64,000 nt of DNA, from positions 52,186,868 through 52,250,867 of the forward strand of contig NC_092225.1 of the NCBI RefSeq assembly GCF_036320965.1. The letters run 5' to 3'. The DNA comes from Panulirus ornatus (lineage: Eukaryota > Arthropoda > Malacostraca > Decapoda > Palinuridae). The notes beneath the pieces are model-generated. The model saw only the letters and a list, made by a program, of their open reading frames with translations, searched no databases and was not told where the DNA came from. Made by a program: the position numbers and the translations under genes. Positions within the stretch are counted from its first letter, which is position 1; every line of letters starts with the position of its first letter. Positions 45,222-59,161 of this stretch are shown here, in pieces.

Positions 45222-47461
45222 CACACAGCTGGTTCCGTCATGCCTGAAGCTAGTGGGTCACAGCTGGTTCCGTCATGCCTGAAGTTGCTGGGATCACAAC
45301 AGGTTCCGACATGCCTGAAGTTGTTGGGCCACAGCTGGTTCCGTCATGCATGAGGTTGCTGGGTCACAGCTGGTTCCGTCATGTCTATAGTTGCTAGGTC
45401 ACAGCTGGTTCCGTCATGCCTGAAGTTGTTGGGGTCACAGCTGGTTTCGTCATCCATGAAGTTACCGAGTCACAGCTGGTTCCGACATGCCTGAAGTTCT
45501 TTGGCCACAGCTGGTTCCGTCATGCCTGCTAAGTCGCTGGGTCACAGCTGGTTTCGTCATTTCTGAAGTTACTGAGTCACAGCTGGTTCCGACATGCCTG
45601 AAGTTGTTGGGTCACAGCTGGTTCCGTCATGCCTGAAGTTGCTGGGGTCACAGCTGGTTCCGTCATGCCTGAAGTTGTTGGGTCACAGCTAGTTCCGTCA
45701 TGCCTGAAGTTGCTGGGTCACAGCTGCTTCCGTCATGCCTGAAGTTGCTGGGTCACAGCTGGTTCCGTCATGCCTGAAGTTGCTGGGTCACAGCTGGTTC
45801 CGTCATGCCTGAAGTTGCTGGGTCACAGCTGGTTCCGTCATGCCTGAAGTTGCTGGGTCACAGCTGGTTCCATCATGCCTGAAGTTGCTGGGGTCACAGT
45901 TGGTTCCGTCATGCCTGAAGTTGCTGGGGTCACAGCTGGTTCCGTCATGCCTGAAGCTAATGGGTCACAGCTGGTTCCGTAATGCTTGAAGTTGCTGGGT
46001 CACAGTTGTTTCCATCATGCCTGAAGTTGCTGGGGTCACAGCTGGTTCCGTCATGCCTGAAGTTGCTGGGGTCACAGCTGGCTCCGTCATGCCTGAAGCT
46101 GCTGGGGTCACAGTTGGTTCCGTCATGCCTGCTAAGTCGCTGGGTCACAGCTAGTTAGTCATGCCTGAAGTTGCTGGGGTCACAGCTGGTTCCGTCATGC
46201 CTGAAGTTGCTGGGGTTACAGCTGGATCCGTCATGCCTGAAGTTGCTGGGGTTACAGCTGGTTCCGTCATGCCTGAAGGTACTAGGTCACAGCTGGTTCC
46301 GTCATGCCTGAAGATGCTGGGGTTACAGCTGGTTCCGTCATGCCTTAAGCTGTTGGGTCACAGCTGGTTCTGTCATGCCTGAAGTTGCTGGGTCACAGCT
46401 GGTTCCGTCATGCCTAAAGTTGCTGGGGTCATAGCTGGTTCCGTCATGCCTAAAGCTGCTGGGGTCACAGCTGGTTCCGTCATGCCTGAAGCTAATGGGT
46501 CACAGCTGGTTCCGTCATGCCTGAAGTTGCTGGGTCACGGTTGGTTCCATCATGCCTGAAGTTGCTGGGTCACAGCTGGTTCCGTCATGCCTGAAGTTGC
46601 TGGGGTTACAGCTGGTTCCGTCATGCCTTAAGCTGTTGGGTCACAGCTGGTTCTGTCATGCCTGAAGTTGCTGGGTCACAGCTGGTTCCGTCATGCCTAA
46701 AGTTGCTGGGGTCATAGCTGGTTCCGTCATGCCTAAAGCTGCTGGGGTCACAGCTGGTTCCGTCATGCCTGAAGCTAATGGGTCACAGCTGGTTCCGTCA
46801 TGCCTGAAGTTGCTGGGTCACGGTTGGTTCCATCATGCCTGAAGTTGCTGGGGTCACAGCTGGTTCCGTCATGCCTGAAGTTACTGGGGTCACAGCTGGT
46901 TCCGTCATGCCTGAAGGTACTAGGTCACAGCTGGTTCCGTCATGCCTGAAGTTGCTGGGGTCACAGTTGGTTTCGTCATGCCTGAAGGTACTAGGTCACA
47001 GCTGGTTCCGTCATGCCTGAAGTTGCTGGGGTCACAGCTGGTTCCGTCATGCCTGAAGTTGCTGGGCCACAGCTGGTTCCGCTATGCCTGAAGTTGCTGG
47101 GGTCACAGCTGGTTCCATCATGCCTGAAGTTGCTGGGTCACAGCTGGTTCCGTCATGCCTGAAGTTGCTGGGGTTACAGCTGGTTCCGTCATGCCTTAAG
47201 CTGTTGGGTCACAGCTGGTTCTGTCATGCCTGAAGTTGCTGGGTCACAGCTGGTTCCGTCATGCCTAAAGTTGCTGGGATCACAGCTGGTTCCGTCATGC
47301 CTTAAGCTGCTGGGGTCACAGCTGGTTCCGTCATGCAGGAAGCTAATGGGTCACAGCTGGTTCCGTCATGCCTGAAGTTGCTGGGGTCACAGCTGGTTCC
47401 GTCATGCCTGAAGCTAATGGGTCACAGCTGGTTCCGTCATGCCTGAAGTTGCTGGGGTCAT
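45222..47461. repeat. Tandem array, 35/36-bp unit (about 63 copies)
   Basis: The unit is GGTCACAGCTGGTTCCGTCA followed by TGCCTGAAGTTGCTG, in 35-bp (TGGGTCAC) and 36-bp (TGGGGTCAC) forms, each with a CAGCTG palindrome. Total length is about 2.24 kb. Variants (AAAGTT, AAGCTAAT, CCTTAAGCTGTT, GGTTACAG) recur in a fixed order, giving a higher-order period of about 284 bp (8 units) in the right half. Where 36-bp units follow each other the + strand frame encodes MPEVAGVTAGSV repeats, but the 35-bp units break it, so no protein is expected. Confidence 0.97.
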
Positions 47462-47510
47462 GATCAGGCTTTCCACTCCCAACGTCTCTGAGAGTCGCCT
47501 TCATCAGGAG

Positions 47511-48476
<966 letters not shown>

Positions 48477-48493
48477 ATAAATAAAATAAATAA

Positions 48494-48498
<5 letters not shown>

Positions 48499-48566
<68 letters not shown>
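48499..48566. repeat. (TA)n microsatellite
   Basis: About 68 bp of TA behind the LINE tail. Confidence 0.97.
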
Positions 48567-48570
<4 letters not shown>

Positions 48571-48834
48571 ACCTCCCCTGCAGAAGACACCCGCCGCTGC
48601 TGCCTCGCGACACACACACACACGCAGGACACCCCGACGACCCTCCTCCTCCACCACCACAGACACACTGGGGTCTGAGGACGCCACCCTACACAGCCCG
48701 GGGGTGTGAGGTGGTGTTGTCCCCTGGCCACACACCGGGCCGGTCACCCAACCTCCCTCCCTCCCCCGCACGGGGTAAATTACCAGTGACCCCGTGTATG
48801 CCTATACGAGCACGGCACGGCACGGCACGGCACG

Positions 48835-48903
<69 letters not shown>

Positions 48904-49160
48904 CAGCAGGCAGTCACGCACGAGCGAGGCTGTGGGCGCCCGGCCGCCCCCCGATACGTAGGCTGGTGCGTAGGTCGAATGGTGAGTAGGGTAGATACGT
49001 ACGGTCGATCGAATGGTACGTAGATTAGGCAAGCAATCAGGCAGGTAAGTAGATGGGTAGATACTTTGGTGAGTAGGTAGATAGGTAGGCTGGTAGACAG
49101 GTTGGGAAGTAGGTGAGCACGAATGCCAATATGGATCCAAGAATAACACGTGGTCGCCAG
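48567..49160. other. GC-rich segment with (GA)n and GTAG-rich sequence
   Basis: 48575-48960 is markedly GC-rich for this window, with a CGGCA repeat (about 48812-48836) and a 64-bp GA run (48838-48902). From 48956 to 49115 degenerate GTAGGT/GTAGAT phrases recur. No gene, promoter motif or exon is recognised. The composition could fit a CpG-rich control region or an old satellite. Confidence 0.45.
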
Positions 49161-51521
49161 AGTGGACGATTTACTCAGTTCTGGTATACTCAAGGGCCAA
49201 CTACTGGACGAGTTAGTCCCTGGTATACTCAAGGGCCAACTACTGGACGAGTTAGTCCCTGGTATACTCAAGGGCCACTACTGGACGAGTTAGTCCCTGG
49301 TATACTCAAGGACCACTACTGGACGAGTTAGTCCCTGGCACACTCAAGGGCCACTACTGGACGAGTTAGTCCCTGGTATACTCAAGGGCCACTACTGGAC
49401 GAGTTAGTCCCTGGTATACTCAAGGGCCACTACTAGACGAGTTAGTCCCTGGTATACTCAAGGGCCACTACTGGACGAGTTAGTCCCTGGAATACTCAAG
49501 GACCACTACTGGACGAGTTAGTCCCTGGTACACTCAAGGACCACTACTGGACGAGTTAGTCCCTGGTATACTCAAGGGCCACTACGGGACGAGTTAGTCC
49601 CTGGCACACTCAAGGGCCACTATTGGACGAGTTAGTCCCTGGCACACTCAAGGGCCACTACTGGACGAGTTAGTCCCTGGCATACTCAAGGGCCACTACT
49701 GGACGAGTTAGTCCCTGGTATACTCAAGGACCACTACTGGACGAGTTAGTCCCTGGCACACTCAAGGGCCACTACTGGACGAGTTAGTCCCTGGTATACT
49801 CAAGGGCCACTACTGGACGAGTTAGTCCCTGGTATACTCAAGGGCCACTACTGGACGAGTTAGTCCCTGGTGTACTCAAGGGCCACTACTGAACGAGTTA
49901 GTCCCTGGTATACTCAAGGACCACTACTGGACGAATTAGTCCCTGGTATACTCAAGGGCCACTACTGGACGAATTAGTCCCTGGCACACTCAAGGGCCAC
50001 TACTGGACTAGTTAGTCCCTGGCACACTCAAGGGCCACTACTGGACGAGCTAGTCCCTGGCATACTCAAGGGCCACTACTGGACGAGTTAGTCCTGGTAT
50101 ACTGAAGGACCACTACTGGACGAGTTAGTCCTGGTATACTGAAGGGCCACTACTGGACGAGTTAGTCCCTGGTATACTCAAGGGCCACTACTGGACGAGT
50201 TAGTCCCTGGTATACTCAAGGACCACTACTGGACGAGCTAGTCCCTGGTATACTCAAGGACCACTACTGGACGAGTTAGTCCCTGGTATTCTCAAGGGCC
50301 ACTACTGGACGAGTTAGTCCCTGGTATACTCAAGGGCCACTACTGGACGAGTTAGTCCCTGGTATACTCAAGGACCACTACTGGACGAGTTAGTCCCTGG
50401 TATTCTCAAGGGCCACTACTGGACGAGTTAGTCCCTGGTATACTCAAGGACCACTACTGGACGAGTTAGTCCTGGTATATTCAAGGACCACTATTGGACG
50501 AGTTAGTCCCTGGTATACTCAAGGGCCACTACTGAACGAGTTAGTCCCTGGCACACTCAAGGGCCACTATTGGACGAGTTAGTCCCTGGCACACTCAAGG
50601 GCCACTACTGGACGAGTTAGTCCCTGGCATACTCAAGGGCCACTACTGGACGAGTTAGTCCCTGGTATACTCAAGGACCACTACTGGACGAGTTAGTCCC
50701 TGGCACACTCAAGGGCCACTACTGGACTAGTTAGTCCCTGGCATACTCAAGGGCCACTACTGGACGAGTTAGTCCTGGTATACTGAAGGGCCACTACTGG
50801 ACGAGTTAGTCCCTGGTATACTCAAGGGCCACTACTGGACGAGCTAGTCCCTGGCATACTCAAGGGCCACTACGGGACGAGTTAGTCCCTGGTATACTGA
50901 AGGGCCACTACTGAACGAGTTAGTCCCTGGCACACTCAAGCACCACGACTGGACGAGTTAGTCCTGGTATACTCAAGGACCACTACTGGACGAGTTAGTC
51001 CCTGGTATACTCAAGGGCCACTACTGGACGAGTTAGTACCTGGCATACTCAAGGGCCACTACTGGACGAGTTAGTCCCTGGTATACTCAAGGGCCACTAC
51101 TGGACGAGTTAGTCCCTGGCACACTCAAGGGCCACTACTGGACGAATTAGTCCCTGGCATACTCAAGGGCCACTACTGGACGAGTTAGTCCTGGTATACT
51201 CAAGGACCACTACTGGACGAGTTAGTCCTGGTATACTCAAGGGCCACTACTGGACGAGTTAGTCCCTGGTATACTCAAGGGCCACTACTAGACGAGTTAG
51301 TCCCTGGTATACTCAAGGGCCACTACTGGACGAGTTAGTCCCTGGTATACTCAAGGACCACTACTGGACGAGTTAGTCCCTGGCACATTCAAGGGCCACT
51401 ACTGGACGAGTTAGTCCCTGGTATACCCAAGGGCCACTACTGGACGAGTTAGTCCCTGGTATACTCAAGGGCCACTACTGGACGAGTTGGCCCCTGGTAT
51501 ACTCAAGGACCACTACTGGAC
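49161..51521. repeat. Tandem array, 38-bp unit (about 62 copies)
   Basis: The unit is CTACTGGACGAGTTAGTCCC followed by TGGTATACTCAAGGGCCA. The spacing is 38 bp over most of the array; the first two copies are 39 bp and a few are 37 bp (GTCCTGG). Variants are GGGCC/GGACC and TATAC/CACAC/CATAC. Each unit has a near-perfect dyad, GGACGAGTTAGTCC, which is perfect in the rarer GGACTAGTTAGTCC form. The first copy at 49161 is divergent. The frame MSTNANMDP... at 49113-49331 is just this array translated. Confidence 0.97.
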
Positions 51522-52540
51522 GAGTAGTGGCCCTAAGCCTGGTAGTGGCCCTACGCACGGTGCGTCAATATGGTGCACTTTAAATAGAGTAACCTAATAT
51601 GATAGACTTTAAATAAGGGAAGTCCATACGGTGGACTTTAAGTGTTAAACAGGTGTAACCTGAGCAGGTGCTCTTGACCTGTGGTCGACGAACCATCGCG
51701 AGGTGACCCAGGCAAATGTCAACACAGATTCCAATACACATACTTTTACATGTTGAAACAAATATATATACTTTTTGCATCTATCTATTATCTCATAAAT
51801 CCTGAAATAATTAGAAATATCAGTTGTACTGTACTGACATGATTCGAGTTCATGAGGCAAGTCTTAATGGTGCAAAGGGCAAGAAAAGGTTAAAAAAAAA
51901 CCCTTGATCTAGACCCTTACATTCACCGCCTTGCTCAAGCATGCATGACTGCAGTATTACTGTAGGTGATAAAGTGTAATTACCTTCATTATACCAAGCA
52001 TAACTACAATGATAAGGTGTAATTAAGTTCATTATACTAAACAGTAACGCCATTACATTAACAAGGGGCTGTCACATATGTTAAGTGTTGCTACAATTAC
52101 TGTACTATGTAATCTAGGGGAATGTGTAAGTGTTAAGTAAGAGCTGCTTCTTGTGACATACAAGGTACACTACAAGTTCTGATAAGTGTAATGCAATAGT
52201 AAAGTGTCCTTTAGGATCTCGTGTAAGTGTTAAAAGACCTACAGTCTATCTAAATGTCTCCTAAATGTATCAGATAGTCATTATAAGTGTTAAGTGTTGT
52301 TACTACGACAGTACGGTGTATTCAAGGGCATCGTATAAGTGTAAAGTATTTATAATACCAAAGTATAATATATGAAGTAGTGTTACAACCAAGAGGAGCG
52401 TGTGTCCATCACCTAGCTTAAGTGTTAAGTAGTGTTACTTTCAAGTCAGGTGTAAATAAGAACTTGCACAAAATATAAAGTACCAATTCTCGTAAATAAG
52501 GTGTTTACAGAGTCCTGCCACATGTACTAAACAGTAATGC
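51522..52540. repeat. Degenerate ancient tandem repeat (TAAGTGTTAAG-type)
   Basis: The phrase TAAGTGT(T/A)AA recurs at 51639, 52080, 52127, 52193, 52224, 52284, 52336 and 52419, often followed by GTNTTGCTAC / GTACGGTGTA / CAAGGGCAT-like phrases. Spacing is irregular (31-83 bp, most near 50-60). CTTTAAAT/CTTTAAGT also recurs three times about 30 bp apart at 51574-51640. This reads as an old satellite broken up by mutation. No gene is seen. Confidence 0.55.
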
Positions 52541-53638
52541 CACAACACAGGGTCAGCCATCTCTTGAGACAAATGCTTCTACGTAATTACCACCAGACGA
52601 ATGTGTAGGTGGGAGTCAGGAAACTTTCCTAACATCTAACAAGCCTTGACAAACAACTCATAATGTTACCTGCAGACGTCTTGTGATGTGAGGATGAGAC
52701 TGGACAGAAGCAGAGCTGTGCTCCCATCCCACACTCCAACACCCAAGATGGCCAGAGATGCAGGTATGTGTGCATTCGTGAGTGGCGACTGACGGAGGGG
52801 ACGGGGCTGTGGTTTAAGTGACGACCTCTGGGAGGAGTTCGTTGCAAGCTCCGACAGGAGTGACTGGTTGAGTGAGGACGAACACTAGGAGCTTGTGGGA
52901 GAGTTCTTGAGACTGCAGTGAAGATGAGCAAGTCTGGAAACGAGAACAAAAGAGATCAAATTCCGTATACAGACTACACTGAACACAACGTCAAGAATAC
53001 ATTCCACCTTCTGCACAACTGCTGACTACCTCATACGGTGATGCCGTAGTACCTCGGGGCCACTTGCCAAACTTCTCTATAGCTAGCGATTCCACACGAC
53101 CTCCACAAGATCGTGATGGCTCCTTGTTTTCTCGTTTACAATGTTGTATACTTATTTTCATAATGATAATCAATCAATATTCAGAAGCAAACAAGCGCGC
53201 GCTGTCAAATCACACCCTTATTGAAAACGTCGAGGAAAATGCGTCTGCCAACATAGCTTTTTTGAACAAAGTTTATAATCATTACTCGAGAATGGAGGAT
53301 ATGTCAATGTAAATTCCTTCACAAGAAATAAGAAAATCTCATGTTTCTTTGATGGAAGCAGAGAACCATGTCTACATCTTCCGCATTCAGATGAATAAAG
53401 AGATGTACGATAATATGCAATCAATGTACACGCATGACCAACCTACCTCCACCCGTCCCTCCTGCAACACATCACAAGCACCGCTGGAGACAAAGGTCGG
53501 CTTGAATCATCTCTCATCACAACCTGGATCTTACCAAGACACCTCGGCTACAACTTGCTACACTGTTCACGTCACCACCACAACCTCCTGAGTTGTAGTT
53601 CAGCACCACCACCACCACAACATCGAGAACATTCGAGT
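52541..53638. other. No recognised gene; mixed-composition sequence
   Basis: Less repetitive than its surroundings, with several short frames on both strands (for example 52629-52949 minus, Ser/Pro/His-rich; 53349-53591 plus) but no domain, splice pattern or promoter that I can support. Confidence 0.35.
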
Positions 53639-53660
53639 ACACACACACACACACACACAC
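53639..53660. repeat. (AC)n microsatellite
   Basis: About 22 bp of AC. Confidence 0.95.
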
Positions 53661-53861
53661 AGTTACGAGGGCATCCCCCGTGCTTGTTCCATGAGCCAGT
53701 CATCATTCATAACCTTTAATGTTTGTGTAAACTTTGACTGTATGTTTGACGTCCCCTGCCGTATTAATAGACCCAATATACTGTGTGTATTTTCGCTGTA
53801 TATTTTCAGCTTTTGACTGCCGTTTTTGTACAACTGATGGTCATTCATTCATCTGTTCACT

Positions 53862-54062
53862 TAATATTATTATTTCTATTATTATCATCACTTATCATTA
53901 TAATTATCATTATAATTATCATTATATTCATTATCATTATTATTATTATCATTATTATTATCATAATCATTATTATTATCATTATTATCATCATTATAAT
54001 GTTCATTATTATGATTATGATTATTAGTTTTGTTTTTGAATTATCATTACCATCATTATTAA
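53862..54062. repeat. Imperfect ATT/ATC triplet repeat
   Basis: About 200 bp of ATT, ATC and TATC phrases. It produces spurious Ile/Tyr-rich frames on both strands. Confidence 0.93.
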
Positions 54063-54110
54063 CGCACATATTGTCTTAGGACATCTTTCAAAGAAAGACT
54101 CCTGGTCCTC

Positions 54111-54144
54111 CTACACAGGCTTCCCTTTCTAAAAGCCTGTGTAG
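54111..54144. other. Perfect 12-bp inverted repeat (hairpin)
   Basis: CTACACAGGCTT (54111-54122) and AAGCCTGTGTAG (54133-54144) are perfect inverse complements with a 10-nt spacer. It lies in a stretch (54070-54250) that ends at a long TA tract, like other modules here. Confidence 0.8.
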
Positions 54145-54246
54145 CCTAGGACTGCGTTACTGCCACTTCTATGATGAGACTTTACCCAGTGATACAACCT
54201 CGCCGAAGGTTGACCTAAGACTTGTGGTGTAACAATACAAGCAGAG

Positions 54247-54251
<5 letters not shown>

Positions 54252-54329
<78 letters not shown>

Positions 54330-54334
54330 TATAT
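54252..54334. repeat. (TA)n microsatellite
   Basis: About 80 bp of TA with one AA interruption near 54322. Confidence 0.97.
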
Positions 54335-54469
54335 CACATCATCTTAATAACTAGTGCAACTGGCAATACAAGAAACACGTAATCTACGTTATCTCATCGA
54401 ACTTAAAGTAACATTTGCCTGTTATTTTACACTGCGCAGTGGAAAATTTGTAGATAAGGTGATATAGGC

Positions 54470-54515
54470 AATAATAATAATAATAAATAATAATAATAAT
54501 AATAATAATAATAAT
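54470..54515. repeat. (AAT)n microsatellite
   Basis: About 46 bp of AAT triplets with one AAAT variant. Confidence 0.95.
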
Positions 54516-55643
<1,128 letters not shown>

Positions 55644-55797
55644 TGTTTACAACTGTGCAGTAATGGCGGCCGAGGTCCATTAACAGTGTGACCATCTACG
55701 TTGTATACAACTGTGTATGATGCTACCGACTCCCAGGTTGTGCAGTGGTCCAGGCGGGGTAGGTTTGTGTCTGACACATAACGGATGTGGAAACTAT
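55644..55797 (+). repeat. 154-bp direct repeat, copy 1
   Basis: TGTTTACAACTGTGCAGTAA to GGATGTGGAAACTAT is repeated at 59014-59167 in the same orientation with only about two differences seen (GGCCGAGG/GGTCGAGG and CTCCCAGG/CACCCAGG). It is not part of the LINE. It is followed after 15 bp by a TA tract. Confidence 0.92.
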
Positions 55798-55811
55798 CAT
55801 GTTTTGGTACT

Positions 55812-55812
55812 A

Positions 55813-55886
<74 letters not shown>
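55812..55886. repeat. (TA)n microsatellite
   Basis: TA tract that runs directly into the 5' part of a LINE copy. Confidence 0.97.
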
Positions 55887-55888
<2 letters not shown>

Positions 55889-57508
55889 TTTGTATTTCAA
55901 TTTCTAAAACATGAAACAGAAGGAGCCAAGCAGGGAGTGCTCCTCCTCCTCGAAGGTTCAGGCTGGTGTGTCTGAATGTGTGTGGATGTAACCAACATGA
56001 GAGATGTATATAGTATGTTTGGAGCAAGAAACATGAATGTTCTGGCTCCGAGTGAAACGAAGCTCAAGGGTAAAGGGCAAGTACGGTCTGGAAAAGTCTT
56101 GGGAGTAAAGTCAGGGGTTGGTGAGAAAACAATAGCAAAGGAAGGAGTAGCACTACTCCTGAAGCAGGGGTTGTGGGAGTGCGTGATAGAGTGTACGGAA
56201 GTAATTTCTTGATTGACGTGGGTAAAACTGAAAGTGGTTGGGGAGAGATGTTGATTATTGGTGCTTATGCATCTGGACATGAGAAGAAAGATCAGTAGTG
56301 GCAGGTGTTTTGGAAGCAGCTGAGTGTGTATGTCAGCATTTTTGGTGCAGGGGACCGGGTATTTGTGATGGGTCATTTAAATGCGAAGGTAAGTAATGTG
56401 GCAGTTGAGGGTAAAATTGTTGCGAAAGGGGTATTCAGTGTTATGAATGGAAACAGTGAAGAGCTTGTGGAGCAGCACGCTGAAAACAGACTGGTGACTG
56501 GGATACCTGGTTCAAAAAGAGAGATTAACACAAGTATACGTATGTGAGTAGGAGAGATGGTCAACTGGCATTATTAGATTACGTATTAATTGATAGGCGT
56601 GTAAAAGAGAGACTTTTGGATGTAAATGTGCTGAGAGGGGCAGCTGGTGAGATGTCTGATCACTTGGAGGCGAGGGTGAAGATTTGTAGAGGTTTTTGAA
56701 AAAGAGGAGACAATGTCGAGGTGAAGAGAGTGATGAGAGTAAGTGAGCTTGGAAAGGAGACGTGTGAAGAAATACCATGAAAATTGAAAGTAGTAAAGCA
56801 AAAGATGAGAGCAAATGAAGCAAGGGGAGTGGGTGAGGAAAGGGATGTGGCTTGCGAAAGGTGGGGGTGAGCAGATTAGAAAGGGTAGTGAGTGGTGGGA
56901 TGAAGTAGTTGCTAGTGAAAGAGAAAGGATAGGAGTTTGGGCGATACTTACAAGGGAGGAGTGCAAATGACTGGGAGATGTATAAATGAAAGCCGCAGGA
57001 GGTCAAGAGGAAGGTGCAAGGGTTGAGAAAGAAGGCAAATGAGAGTTGGGGTGATAAAGTATCATCAAACTCTAGGAGAATAAAAAGATGTTTTGGAAGG
57101 AGGTAAATAACGTGCGTAAGACAGGAGAACAAATGGGAACATCGATGGAGGAAGCAAAAGGGGAAGTGATAACAGGTAGTGATGGAGTGAGTATTTTGAA
57201 GGTTTGTTGAATGTGCTTGAAGACAGAGTGGCAGATATAGGGTGTTCTGGTCGGGGTGGTATGCGAAGTGAGAGAGTCATGGAGAGTGGTTTGGTGAAGA
57301 GGGAAGAGGAAGAGGTGGCGAAAGCCAAGCGGAAGATTAAACGCGGTAAGGCGGCGGGTTTGGATGGTATTGCAGTGGAATTTATTAAGAAAGGGGGTGA
57401 CTATGTAGTTGACTGGTTGGTAAGGATATTCAATGCATGTATGGATCATGGTGAAGTACCTGAGGATTGGTGGAATGCATGCATAGTGCCATTCTATAAA
57501 GGTAAAAC
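55887..57508 (+). mobile_element. RTE-like LINE 5' half (old), 3'-truncated
   Basis: Begins in the 5' UTR (TTCTTTGTATTTCAATTTCT), includes the endonuclease in broken frames (55976-56212 with MFGARNMNVLAPSETKLKGK; 56305-56547 with VFVMGHLNAKVSNVAVEGK, where GDLNA has become GHLNA) and the linker. It reaches the RT fingers in frame 57204-57554 (GKAAGLDGIAVEFIKKGGDY, VPEDWWNACIVPFYKGK), then breaks off at about 57505. The RT palm, C-terminal block and 3' UTR are all absent. Confidence 0.88.
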
Positions 57509-58995
57509 CTTACCGACCTATCAAAACACAGTCATCCCCTTTCTTATAAACTGAGCTGCAATACCATCCACTTCAGCAGCCTTGCCACATTTCATCTTAC
57601 GTACGACTTTCACCACCTGTTCTCTCTTCCCTAAACCACTCTTCATGACTCTCTCACTTCGCATACTACCCCGATCAAAACACCGTACATCTGCCATCTT
57701 ATCATCAAACACACTTAACAGTCCTTCAAAATACTCACTCCATCTCCTCCTCCCTTCATTACTACCTGTTACTACTTCCCCTTTTGCCCCCTTCACCGAT
57801 GTTCCCATTTGTCCTCTTATTTTTCGCACATTATTTATTTCCTTCCAAAACACTTTATTCTCACTAAAGTTTACTGATACTCGCTCACTTCATCTCTCAT
57901 TTGCCCTCTTTTTCAACACCTGCACCTTCATTCTCACCCTTTTCCGCTATCTTTTATACTTCTCCCAATTATTTGAACTACTTCCCCATAATTATCGCCC
58001 CAAAAGCCTCTCTTTTCTCTTTCACTGGCAACTTTACATCTTCATCCCACCACACATCTTTTCTAAATCTGCCCACCTCCCACCTTTCTCATACCACAGG
58101 CATCTCTTGCACATACCAGCACTGCTTCCCTAAACAACTCCCATTCCTCACCCACTCCCCTTGCTTCATTTACTCACCCCTTCAGCCATGATACAGTCAA
58201 TCTCTCCTCTATTTCTTAACACAAGTCCCTTTTCCAAGCTCACTTACTCTCACCACTTTCTTCTCACCGACACTGTTTCCTCTTTTCCGAAAACCTCTTT
58301 AAATCATCACTTTCGCCTCCACAAAACAGATATCGGATATCCCACCAGCTGCCTCTCTCAGCACATTTACATCCAAAAGTATCTCTTTTACACTCCTATC
58401 AATACGTATACATGTGCATGCCCCTCTTTTTAAACCAGATTTTCCCGATAACCAGTCGTTTTTCAGCACATTACTCCACAAGCAGTTCACCACTTCCATT
58501 CATATCACTGAATATCCCATGCCCACTAATTATATCCTTGACTGCAACATTAATCATCTTCGCATTCAACCTGTATCACTATACAGTTTACTTCCTCACG
58601 CTCTGTCACATACCCCCACAACTATTTCATCAGTAGTGCTGCCCCTTCCTTCGCCCTTTCCTCTTGCCAACCCCGATTTATTCGTACGATATTTCCAAAC
58701 CATTCTTCCCCTTTACCCTTGAGCTTCGTTTCACTCAGAGCCAGAACATCCAGGATTCTTGCCTCAAACATACTACCTATCTCTCTCCTCTCCTCTCGTC
58801 TTAGTTAAATCCACACACAATTCGACACCCCAGCCAGAGCATTCGAGGAGGATGAACACTCCCCACTTCGACACCTTCTTCTGTTACACCTTTTAGAAAT
58901 CGAAATACAAGAAGCGGAGGGTCTCCACCCTCCCTCTCTGGGCCCCTTAAGACGTCTTCTATGCCGCGCGGGAATTACGCAGGGAGAATTTTTTC
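57509..58995 (-). mobile_element. RTE-like LINE 5' half (old), inverted, 3'-truncated
   Basis: The minus strand carries a second 5' half: head and 5' UTR at 58870-58995 (TTTTTTCTCCCCTACCTCGG), endonuclease, linker and RT fingers (frame 57521-57853: KMFWKEI-like NNVRKIRGQMGTSVKGAKGE, FEGLLSVFDDKMADV, GKAAEVDGIAAQFIRKG). It stops at about 57509, a little short of where its partner stops. The junction reads GGTAAAACCTTACC, itself a small palindrome. Divergence between the two halves is substantial. Confidence 0.88.
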
Positions 58996-59013
58996 TCCCC
59001 TACCTCGGGGATA

Positions 59014-59161
59014 TGTTTACAACTGTGCAGTAATGGCGGTCGAGGTCCATTAACAGTGTGACCATCTACGTTGTATACAACTGTGTATGATGCTACCGAC
59101 ACCCAGGTTGTGCAGTGGTCCAGGCGGGGTAGGTTTGTGTCTGACACATAACGGATGTGGA

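Noticed and set aside
46161..46382. MPEVAGVTAGSV repeat protein
   Set aside because: It is the translation of adjacent 36-bp satellite units; 35-bp units break the frame everywhere else, and there is no promoter or splice evidence.
48567..48840. CpG-island promoter
   Set aside because: The segment is GC-rich, but no downstream gene or core promoter element could be identified, so it is only noted as GC-rich.
49161..51521. Hammerhead ribozyme satellite
   Set aside because: The 38-bp unit has a small dyad but neither the CUGAUGA nor the GAAA core was found on either strand.
53734..54079. Membrane-like Ile/Tyr-rich proteins
   Set aside because: They translate the ATT/ATC triplet repeat.
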